A DNA stretch of 7,626 bases from Verrucomicrobiia bacterium (GTDB taxonomy: Bacteria; Verrucomicrobiota; Verrucomicrobiia; Opitutales; Opitutaceae). Position numbers and translations under genes: made by a program. Shown in pieces: positions 1 through 5,733 of this stretch. The stretch's first letter is position 1. Each line of letters begins with the position of its first letter. The notes below the pieces were generated by a model. It worked only from the letters and a program-made list of their open reading frames with translations, ran no database searches and was not told the origin of the DNA. The stretch is taken from positions 1 through 7,626 of the forward strand of contig JAUHWE010000204.1 in NCBI GenBank assembly GCA_030424825.1. Reading direction: 5' to 3'.

Positions 1-1238
1 CTCGGATCCCTGGTCTCGAGGAGTCAGGGGACACCTTCACCTGGAGTATTGTTGGACGCTATCCAGAAGACTTGTTGGGAGAGCTTCCTGCTGGAATGGA
101 TTTCCAAGTGCACTATGCTGAATCGGAGAACTTCAATCCTGTGGGCCTCAGGAATAACGCATTGGGGGAATCGATTGGCCAGCCATCAGGGACCACTAAA
201 GAGCAGGGCTTTTTGGTAAGCTTCGGAGAAGGCAAATTCACGCTCAAGGCGAATTGGTTTGAGACCAGCCTCAACGATGTAGACGCGCTTCCGCGGGTAA
301 ATGTTGCGAGCGAAGCAATCGGTCGGATAAATGGATACCGGAGCGCTGAATTGGATGGTCAGCCGTTTTCGTGGCAAACGCAGACCGTTGCGGGTGATCC
401 GGCAGCATTCCCAATCCAGGACTACGAGACGTTTTATACAACGATGGAAGGAGCGATTCCAAACAGGCTCCATAGCCTAGTAAATCCCCGCAGGGAAGAT
501 ACCGACGGTGATGGAATTTGGGATCGATTGGAGTGGGACAATATTCCCGTTCTCAGGTCTACTCAAAACCGCGTTTCGGAAGGCTTCGAACTTGAAATGG
601 TTGCCAGTCCGACACCCAACTTGCGTCTTTTGGCCAACATCAGCCAGCAGGAGGCGATCCAGAACAACACTGCGAGTGTCATGGCTAGCGTAGTGGAAGA
701 GTATAATCAGAACCTACAGTCAACGCGCTTGGGTGAAATGAATCGAAGCCCCGACGGGACCGTAATCGTTCGTCAAATCAACGAGATTTGGCTGGTCGAT
801 GGAGTGGCTCCAATTCGTGGCGCAAAGTCACTCGATAACACCGTCTCCAATGAGCTTCGGGAATGGCGTTTCACGGGCGTGGCCAGCTATCGTTTCTCGG
901 AAGGATCGTTCAAAGGATTTTCTGTCGGTGGGGCGGCTCGCTGGGAAGATGAAGCAGCGACGGGCTACTTGTACGGCCTGGAGCCTGAGACGGGTGTACC
1001 GGTGCCCGATGTTTCGCATCCATTTTTTGATGATGCGCTTTTCTCAGGTGACTTGTGGTTTGGATATGATCGGAAGATCAGGAATGATTCAATTGACTGG
1101 AAAGTGCAGCTGAATATTCGCAACGCGTTTGGCGACGATGATGATATCCCGGTCAAAACGAATCCTGACGGACAAGTAGCGGTTGTTCGGATACCGAATC
1201 CTCGGACGATCTACCTGACGAATTCCTTTAAGTTCTAA
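1..1238 (+). CDS. TonB-dependent receptor, C-terminal part (5' truncated by window edge)
   Basis: This is an outer-membrane beta-barrel transporter that would import large substrates, here probably glycan fragments, using TonB energy. The open frame runs from base 3 with no upstream stop and ends with TAA, giving about 411 residues of barrel. The signal peptide, plug and TonB box lie outside the window. Supporting features are a segment like 'SIVGRYPEDL...HYAESENFNP' typical of Opitutae receptors, alternating polar/hydrophobic strands rich in aromatics, a penultimate 'NIRNAFGDDDDIPV' strand-turn, and the ending 'PRTIYLTNSFKF', whose terminal Phe is the usual barrel-insertion signal. A DTDGDGIWD loop at 498-524 looks like a calcium-binding insertion. 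The apparent TTG start at 72 is internal and is not the true start. Two sulfatase genes follow in the same direction, which suggests a sulfated-glycan substrate. The family is fairly certain; the ligand is unknown. Confidence 0.87.
   Translation, partial: RIPGLEESGDTFTWSIVGRYPEDLLGELPAGMDFQVHYAESENFNPVGLRNNALGESIGQPSGTTKEQGFLVSFGEGKFTLKANWFETSLNDVDALPRVNVASEAIGRINGYRSAELDGQPFSWQTQTVAGDPAAFPIQDYETFYTTMEGAIPNRLHSLVNPRREDTDGDGIWDRLEWDNIPVLRSTQNRVSEGFELEMVASPTPNLRLLANISQQEAIQNNTASVMASVVEEYNQNLQSTRLGEMNRSPDGTVIVRQINEIWLVDGVAPIRGAKSLDNTVSNELREWRFTGVASYRFSEGSFKGFSVGGAARWEDEAATGYLYGLEPETGVPVPDVSHPFFDDALFSGDLWFGYDRKIRNDSIDWKVQLNIRNAFGDDDDIPVKTNPDGQVAVVRIPNPRTIYLTNSFKF
498..533 (+). other. DxDxDG calcium-loop-like insert in the receptor barrel
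   Basis: The codons here read D-T-D-G-D-G-I-W-D-R-L-E. The Asp/Gly spacing matches the EF-hand or thrombospondin-type-3-like loop DxDxDGxxD, with a following acidic residue at position 12. It lies between 'NRLHSLVNPRRE' and the next barrel strand, so it probably sits in an extracellular loop. Calcium binding is inferred from the motif only. Confidence 0.45.
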
Positions 1239-1270
1239 TTGAATCGGAGCAGGCTGTTATTTCAAACTTC

Positions 1271-1299
1271 AACCCACCACTCTCAATGAGTGGTGGGTT
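1271..1299 (+). terminator. Hairpin after the receptor gene, possible terminator
   Basis: A perfect 12-bp stem, AACCCACCACTC with GAGTGGTGGGTT, encloses the 5-nt loop TCAAT. It begins 33 nt after the receptor stop codon. The stem is strong enough for intrinsic termination, but only TTAATGTTT follows, not a clean U-tract. It may instead protect the 3' end of the mRNA. A second hairpin shares its last base. Confidence 0.5.
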
Positions 1300-1342
1300 A
1301 ATGTTTGCAGAGTCGCCTCACGCGGCGACTCTGCAAACATTA
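1299..1342. repeat. Long perfect inverted repeat (19-bp arms, 6-nt loop)
   Basis: The arm AATGTTTGCAGAGTCGCC at 1300-1317 is perfectly complementary to 1324-1341, the outer T1299-A1342 pair also matches, and the loop is TCACGC. It abuts the preceding hairpin. The inner part, GTCGCC...GGCGAC, resembles the GTCGC/GCGAC palindrome cores in the 5506-5582 and 7182-7271 repeats. Unlike those it has no GTAG head. It could be a bidirectional terminator or a repeat remnant. Confidence 0.7.
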
Positions 1343-1386
1343 TGTATGAAAGAGCGAGGTTTGTCGCCTTTCGCTGAGGTATTGCG

Positions 1387-1421
1387 TTGAATCGAAAACC
1401 TAATCGGGGTTATCGTACCCC
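1387..1421 (+). promoter_or_regulatory. Candidate promoter and overlapping palindrome before sulfatase 1
   Basis: TTGAAT (1387-1392), an 18-nt spacer and TATCGT (1411-1416) each match a sigma70 box at four of six positions. A small palindrome, GGGGT-TATCGT-ACCCC (1406-1421), overlaps the -10-like box and could be an operator or a hairpin. Transcription from it would begin only a few bases before the first ATG at 1426. The match is weak and the assignment is an inference. Confidence 0.25.
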
Positions 1422-1425
1422 TTGA

Positions 1426-2862
1426 ATGATGATCATGAAAAAAATAAGAAGCAAATCGGCGTTGTGCATCTGGGTTCTTGTTGCGGCAGTCGCGTTTCCT
1501 TGCCCGATTGGTTTTGCCGCCGATAGTAAGAGCAAGGCCCGCCCAAACCTATTGTTCATCATGACCGACCAGCACTTTGCGGATGCCATGAGCGGGGTGA
1601 TGGGAGACGAGTATATCAAGACTCCGAATCTGGACAAGCTGGCCGCAAACGGGGTTCGTTTCGATCGGGCCTATGCACCGAACCCGCTCTGCATTCCCGC
1701 CCGCAACTCGATCTTTACGGGCAACTATCCCTATCAAACGGGTCTCCAGTCCAACGCCAATGACCCGCTGCCCGGGCATATGGTTTTGATGGGCAGGCAT
1801 TTCAAGGATGCTGGATACGATACGGGTTACTTTGGCAAATGGCATATCAACGTCAAAACCTCGGACAAAGAGCGTCATGGGTTCGACCAAATGGGTGTGT
1901 TGAAGAACAATGGCGCGGATCATTTGATTCCGGAACCCGCGATCGAGTTTCTCAACCAGAAGCGGGATAAGCCCTTTCTGCTAGTCACCTCTTTCACCGG
2001 ACCTCACGACATTTGCGAAATGGTTCGCGGTCAGAAGATTCCGGGAGGATCGATCGGGTCGTTTCCGGATTCCATAGAGTGTCCTCCGGCTCCGGTAAAC
2101 ATCGCTCCCCCTGTCGATGAAACTGATAGCATGGCTTTGATGCGCCGTAGTTATGAAGTGACTACTATGACCCCGATCGTGCATTTTACTCCTGATAAAT
2201 GGCGGCAGATGCGTTGGGGATACTATCGGCTCATCGAGCGTTCAGACCAGGAGATCGGAAAGGTGCTAACGGCCTTGGAGGAATCGGGATTGGCCGAGAA
2301 CACCTTGGTCATCTTTACGGCCGATCACGGTGATTGCACCGGAGCCCATCAATTCGCTCAGAAAACGGTTTTTTACGACGAGGCTGCGCGAATTCCCTTT
2401 ATCGTATCCATGCCGGGTACGGTCTCGCCGGGAACGACCCAGAAGCTAGTCAATGCCGGTATCGATGTTTTTCCCACATTTCTGGACTATGCGGGCTTGC
2501 CTATTCCAGAGTTTTTCAAGGGACTTTCAGTAAAGCCGGTTTGCGAGAATCCTAATTTGCCAGATTGGAGAGACTATATCGTTGTATCAAATCACATGGT
2601 ACAAGGAGCTGTCCCGGCAGGGGGATCCGAAATACCTTTTTGTCGAGGGCGCATGATTCGAACGGAAAACTTCAAATACTCAGTTTACGATATCGGACTG
2701 CACCGCGAATCTCTGATCGATATGACCAATGACCCTCATGAGATGTTCAACTTATCGCGAAACGCGAAATTCCGGAATGTACTCGACGAGCACCGGGATA
2801 TTTTGCGTCGATTCGCGGATGAGAATGGCGATCAAGTAGCTCTCGAGATTTTGGGATTGTGA
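1426..2862 (+). CDS. Secreted S1-family sulfatase (formylglycine-dependent), sulfatase 1
   Basis: This is an alkaline-phosphatase-superfamily sulfatase, predicted to hydrolyse sulfate esters of a glycan or another organosulfate outside the cytoplasm. Near the N-terminus, in-frame ATGs at 1426, 1429 and 1435 all precede a Sec signal: basic KKIRSK, a hydrophobic ALCIWVLVAAVAF core, and probable cleavage near GFA-ADS. The ATG at 1435 gives the most typical signal peptide; no good Shine-Dalgarno sequence distinguishes the starts. The signature C89-I-P-A-R93 followed by NSIFTG is the CxPxR formylglycine motif. Other sites are the metal-site D48-Q49 (TDQH), G137-K138-W139-H140, H194 in GPHD, D300-H301 in FTADHGD, and K313. 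The length of 478 residues is normal. DQ in place of the usual DD resembles choline-sulfatase-like and some carbohydrate sulfatase groups, so the substrate is not assigned. A maturase must act on Cys89, and none is encoded nearby. Confidence 0.92.
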   Translation: MMIMKKIRSKSALCIWVLVAAVAFPCPIGFAADSKSKARPNLLFIMTDQHFADAMSGVMGDEYIKTPNLDKLAANGVRFDRAYAPNPLCIPARNSIFTGNYPYQTGLQSNANDPLPGHMVLMGRHFKDAGYDTGYFGKWHINVKTSDKERHGFDQMGVLKNNGADHLIPEPAIEFLNQKRDKPFLLVTSFTGPHDICEMVRGQKIPGGSIGSFPDSIECPPAPVNIAPPVDETDSMALMRRSYEVTTMTPIVHFTPDKWRQMRWGYYRLIERSDQEIGKVLTALEESGLAENTLVIFTADHGDCTGAHQFAQKTVFYDEAARIPFIVSMPGTVSPGTTQKLVNAGIDVFPTFLDYAGLPIPEFFKGLSVKPVCENPNLPDWRDYIVVSNHMVQGAVPAGGSEIPFCRGRMIRTENFKYSVYDIGLHRESLIDMTNDPHEMFNLSRNAKFRNVLDEHRDILRRFADENGDQVALEILGL

Positions 2863-2928
2863 GTTTGATCATTGATGCGTGACTGAAATTTTTTCCACGC
2901 CGTTGTAAGACGCCAATCTGGATGTAAA

Positions 2929-2945
2929 CATAGGTCTGGCCTATG
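2929..2945 (+). other. Small inverted repeat between the sulfatase genes
   Basis: CATAGG and CCTATG form a 6-bp stem around TCTGG. It sits 26 bp before the start of sulfatase 2 in a 109-bp gap. An alternative AGGTC/GACCT pairing overlaps it. It has no U-tract, so it is not a terminator; an operator or mRNA hairpin is possible. The gap otherwise shows no gene, and the intergenic distance permits co-transcription of both sulfatases. Confidence 0.25.
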
Positions 2946-2971
2946 ACCTCATTTTATCGTTTCATCTGAGA

Positions 2972-4480
2972 ATGATTCAGGTAAACGTGTTCTCACTCCG
3001 AGCCTTTCGAATAGGCCTCCTGTTTACTCTCACGGTCGCCAGTCTGAAAGCCAATGGATCGCGGCCGAACATTCTGTTTATCCTCTCGGACGACCACACG
3101 ACACAAGCGATCAGCTGCTATGACGGTTTGTTTGCGGAGCAGGCGAATACGGTTCACATCGATAAACTGGCTGGCGAAGGGATGCGGTTTACCAATGCCT
3201 TCTGCACGAACTCGATTTGCTCACCCAGCCGGGCGACGATTCTCACAGGGAAGTACAGCCACAAAAACGGAGTCTATATCCTCGGTCAGGAGTTTGACGG
3301 AACGCAGACGACTTCCAATCAGGTGCTAGGCAAGGCGGGCTATCAAACCGCTGTGTTTGGGAAATGGCATCTGAAATCAGAGCCGTACGGTTTTGACGAT
3401 TACAAAGTCCTGCAGAAGCAAGGTCGCTATCAAGATCCGGAATTTGTGGTAAAGGGACAAGATGCGCTGGTCACCTACGAGGGCTGGTCGACGGACGTCA
3501 TCACTGAGATGACGACTGATTACATCAAAAACCGAGATCCGGAAAAGCCGTTTTTTGTCATGTGCCAATATAAGTCTACGCACGATCCCTGGGATGCCCG
3601 CCCGCCTTATGATACCGCTCTCGAGGATGTGGACATTCCATTGCCGGAGAATTTCTACGACACCTATGAAGACCGGGGTCTGGCGAGCCAACGAACGACT
3701 CTGAAATTAGAGATGATGAATCAAAGCACCTTTCCTCATACCCGACTGGAAAACGCCACGGAGCATGAGCAGCGCCGCCACATATACGAGCAGTATATTC
3801 GAGCTTTTCTGGAGTGCGGCATGGTTCTCGACGAGAACGTGGGCAAGCTCATGAAATTTCTCGAGGACGAGGGCCTAGCGGAAAATACGATCGTCGTCTA
3901 CACTGCGGACCAAGGTCATTTTCTGGGGGAGCACGGCTTTTTCAGTAAGCGCTTTATTTATGAGGAGTCGATGCGGATGCCGTTGATCGTTCGCTACCCG
4001 AATGTGATTCCCGCAGGTTCCGTCAACGACGACCTGGTGGTTAATATAGATTTTGCGCCGACTTTGATCGAGCTGGCAGGCGAAACGGTGCCGTCCGACA
4101 TGCAGGGAACCAGTTTCGTGCCGCTGCTTCGTAGGCAACGACCGGCGGATTGGCGTACAGGCATCTACTACCACTACTGGCAACACCTTCTCAGCCGTAA
4201 TGTCACTGCCCACTACGGAATTCGCACCCGTACGCATAAGTTGATCTATTTCCATGGGCTTCCATTGGGAATGACCGACTACCCGGCGGTTGATCCGGAT
4301 TGGGAGCTATACGATCTACAAAGCGATCCAGGAGAAATGAAGAATCTTTATCACCAACCCGATCAGCAGGGGCTGATCAAGAAACTCAAAGTACAGATGC
4401 TTGAATTGAAGCGCGAATACGATTGTCTTGACGATGCCTATCCCGAATTGGTCGAGCGAAACCAAGCTTATTTCTGGTAG
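2972..4480 (+). CDS. Secreted S1-family sulfatase, mucin-desulfating/GlcNAc-6-sulfatase-like, sulfatase 2
   Basis: This is a second exported sulfatase of a different subgroup. An N-terminal signal (Arg10 and Arg13, then IGLLFTLTVASL) ends before SRPNILFILSDDH. The metal-site pair D40-D41 is canonical, and C83-S-P-S-R87-ATILTG is the textbook CxPSR formylglycine signature. Further conserved sites are G130-K131-W132-H133, H204 (KSTHDPW), D313-Q314 in TADQGHFLGEHG, and K326. The C-terminal block around 393-460 (DWRTGIYYHYW, HYGIRT, WELYDLQSDPGEMKNLY) is characteristic of the sulfatases annotated as N-acetylglucosamine-6-sulfatase, mucin-desulfating or heparan-type; the exact subfamily is inferred. 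The length of 502 residues is normal. The gene follows sulfatase 1 by 109 bp on the same strand. The ATG has only a weak GAG upstream. Confidence 0.93.
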   Translation: MIQVNVFSLRAFRIGLLFTLTVASLKANGSRPNILFILSDDHTTQAISCYDGLFAEQANTVHIDKLAGEGMRFTNAFCTNSICSPSRATILTGKYSHKNGVYILGQEFDGTQTTSNQVLGKAGYQTAVFGKWHLKSEPYGFDDYKVLQKQGRYQDPEFVVKGQDALVTYEGWSTDVITEMTTDYIKNRDPEKPFFVMCQYKSTHDPWDARPPYDTALEDVDIPLPENFYDTYEDRGLASQRTTLKLEMMNQSTFPHTRLENATEHEQRRHIYEQYIRAFLECGMVLDENVGKLMKFLEDEGLAENTIVVYTADQGHFLGEHGFFSKRFIYEESMRMPLIVRYPNVIPAGSVNDDLVVNIDFAPTLIELAGETVPSDMQGTSFVPLLRRQRPADWRTGIYYHYWQHLLSRNVTAHYGIRTRTHKLIYFHGLPLGMTDYPAVDPDWELYDLQSDPGEMKNLYHQPDQQGLIKKLKVQMLELKREYDCLDDAYPELVERNQAYFW

Positions 4481-4525
4481 TCAGCGGGCCCTCGATCTTC
4501 CCTGAATGATTGATGGTTTACCCAG

Positions 4526-4566
4526 GAGAGGGTTGTTTCCTCTCGGCGCCATTAGGGGCGCGTTTT
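4526..4566 (+). terminator. Double hairpin with short T-run after sulfatase 2
   Basis: GAGAGG (4526-4531) pairs with CCTCTC (4539-4544) around a 7-nt loop. Immediately after it, GCGCC (4546-4550) pairs with GGCGC (4557-4561) around ATTAGG, followed by GTTTT. The second GC-rich stem with its T-run is a plausible weak intrinsic terminator about 65 nt past the sulfatase 2 stop, separating the sulfatases from the dehydrogenase gene. Confidence 0.42.
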
Positions 4567-4633
4567 GACTGGGGAAGAATCGCTCGATTCGGGCCCATCG
4601 AAATCCGTTCCTGACGAGAGGTCGTTGATATCA

Positions 4634-4662
4634 TTGACCCCCGCCAAATCCCTCGCTTTAAA
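4634..4662 (+). promoter_or_regulatory. Candidate sigma70-like promoter for the dehydrogenase gene
   Basis: TTGACC (4634-4639) matches the -35 consensus at five of six positions. After exactly 17 nt comes TTTAAA (4657-4662), which matches four of six positions of the -10 box. The predicted start of transcription would lie near 4669, only a few bases before ATG 4673, where no Shine-Dalgarno sequence is visible. This fits a leaderless message, but that is unproven. Confidence 0.35.
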
Positions 4663-4672
4663 CTCAAATCCG

Positions 4673-5491
4673 ATGAGAAACCACGAAGTATTGTTAATGG
4701 GAAGGATCAAAGACATGATGAAGGCCGAGACAGATCGGCTCTTCGATACGTATACGGTCTGCTTTGGAGCCGGCATGGACAATGTGGATCTGGAATACGC
4801 GAAGCAACATGGTATTCAAGTATCCAACACTCCAGGGGTTTTGAATGACGATGTGGCGAATTTGGCAGTAGCGCTTCTGCTTGGAGTCTCCAGGGAAATC
4901 GTAGAGGCGGACCGATATGTTCGAAGAGGGGATTGGATAAAGAAAGGGAAAATGGGCTTGCAGAAAAGCATCCGTGGCCGGCAGGTGGGAATTTTGGGAC
5001 TGGGAGGAATCGGAAAGGATCTCGCTAAAAAGCTTGAGGTGTTTGGTTGCCAAGTGGCTTACCATAATCGGCAGGAAAACAAGAGTATTCCCTATCGTTA
5101 TTATTCGAAGCTAGTAGAGATGGCTAGAGATTCGGAATACTTGGTCGTGATTTGCCCGGCGACGGCGGCGACCAGAAATTTAGTAAATCGCGAAATCATT
5201 GAGGCTTTGGGACCAGAGGGAACGCTTATCAACATCGCAAGGGGATCGATCGTGGACGAGGAGGCTCTCGTTGAGGCTTTGAGAGAGGGGAAGCTGGGGG
5301 CGTTTGCTTCGGACGTGTTCGCCAACGAGCCCCACGTGCCGGAAGTGCTGTTGGAGATGCCAAACGTCATTCTAACACCGCACCTTGGTAGCGCAACGGT
5401 GGATACGCGGAGAGCTATGGGCGAATTGGTGCTGAGAAACTTGGAGCGTTTTTTCGCAGGAGAGCCACTGGAAACCCCCGTGCGTCTTTAG
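4673..5491 (+). CDS. D-isomer-specific 2-hydroxyacid dehydrogenase, internally shortened
   Basis: This family reduces 2-keto acids (hydroxypyruvate, glyoxylate or sugar-derived keto acids) with NAD(P)H in the cytoplasm. The start at 4673 gives MRNHEVLLMGR, matching the usual first strand. The Rossmann domain has GLGGIG (109-114) and HNR at the end of the second strand, which may favour NADPH. The catalytic triad is intact: R190 in ARGSIVDE, E219 in DVFANEP, and H237 in LTPHLGSAT. The protein has 272 residues against roughly 310-330 in relatives. FDTYTV near residue 28 runs straight into CFGAGMDNVDL, so about 45 residues of the N-terminal substrate domain, including the usual TSGG-like carboxylate-binding loop, are missing in frame. 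It may be inactive, altered, or a recent deletion. A TTG start at 4565 would add 36 residues but they do not resemble the family N-terminus. The 3' end faces the ThuA-like gene. Confidence 0.85.
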   Translation: MRNHEVLLMGRIKDMMKAETDRLFDTYTVCFGAGMDNVDLEYAKQHGIQVSNTPGVLNDDVANLAVALLLGVSREIVEADRYVRRGDWIKKGKMGLQKSIRGRQVGILGLGGIGKDLAKKLEVFGCQVAYHNRQENKSIPYRYYSKLVEMARDSEYLVVICPATAATRNLVNREIIEALGPEGTLINIARGSIVDEEALVEALREGKLGAFASDVFANEPHVPEVLLEMPNVILTPHLGSATVDTRRAMGELVLRNLERFFAGEPLETPVRL

Positions 5492-5505
5492 GGAAGTATC
5501 TAGGG

Positions 5506-5582
5506 TGTAGGGACGTCGCTTGCGGCGACCGCTTAAGATGAGAATTCGAGCCAATGCGGTCGCCGCAAGCGACGCCCCTACA
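5506..5582. repeat. 77-nt inverted repeat A: paired GTAG-headed palindromes (REP/BIME-like)
   Basis: Arms 5506-5532 and 5556-5582 are complementary over 27 bp with one mismatch (A5513 against the G-complement on the other arm), around a 23-nt loop. Each arm starts with TGTAGGG and contains its own small hairpin, GTCGC-TTGCG-GCGAC. The arrangement is therefore two GTAG-headed units facing each other. This is the organisation known for REP sequences and their BIME pairs. The A-run at 5582-5588 is on the wrong side for a plus-strand terminator. Confidence 0.85.
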
Positions 5583-5603
5583 AAAAAACGACTCCCGGCA
5601 AAA

Positions 5604-5680
5604 GGTCAGGCAACGACCTCCGGGCGTGCCGCGTATGAAGAGCACAAAAATGCGCCACGCCCGGAGGTCGTTGCCTGACC
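5604..5680. repeat. 77-nt inverted repeat B: perfect 25-bp arms
   Basis: Arms 5604-5628 and 5656-5680 are perfectly complementary over 25 bp, beginning GGTCAGGCAACGACC, with a 27-nt loop. It has the same total length as repeat A, lies 21 nt from it, and shares no obvious arm sequence or GTAG head with it. It lies between convergent genes, so it may end transcription from both sides or be a mobile palindrome. No T-run follows either end. Confidence 0.85.
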
Positions 5681-5733
5681 CGAAATCAGTCTTTCGGTAG
5701 TTAGATTAGAGGATTCCGAGTCTAGGCCGTCCT

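Noticed and set aside
1495..1512. Lipoprotein attachment at Cys26 of sulfatase 1
   Set aside because: The residues before the Cys (AVAFP) do not form a lipobox, and a normal signal peptidase I site follows at GFA-ADS.
1549..1923. Minus-strand open frame of 124 residues inside sulfatase 1
   Set aside because: It is a shadow of a strongly conserved plus-strand gene with no recognisable family. The same holds for minus-strand frames at 3377-3691, 3875-4255 and 4694-5065.
2877..2900. GCGTG/CACGC hairpin after sulfatase 1 as a terminator
   Set aside because: The stem is only 5 bp with a 14-nt loop, and the T-run is inside the loop rather than after the stem.
4565..4672. TTG start extending the dehydrogenase by 36 residues
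   Set aside because: The added residues are Ser/Pro-rich and do not resemble the family N-terminus, which starts naturally at MRNHEVLLMG. The stretch contains promoter-like boxes instead.
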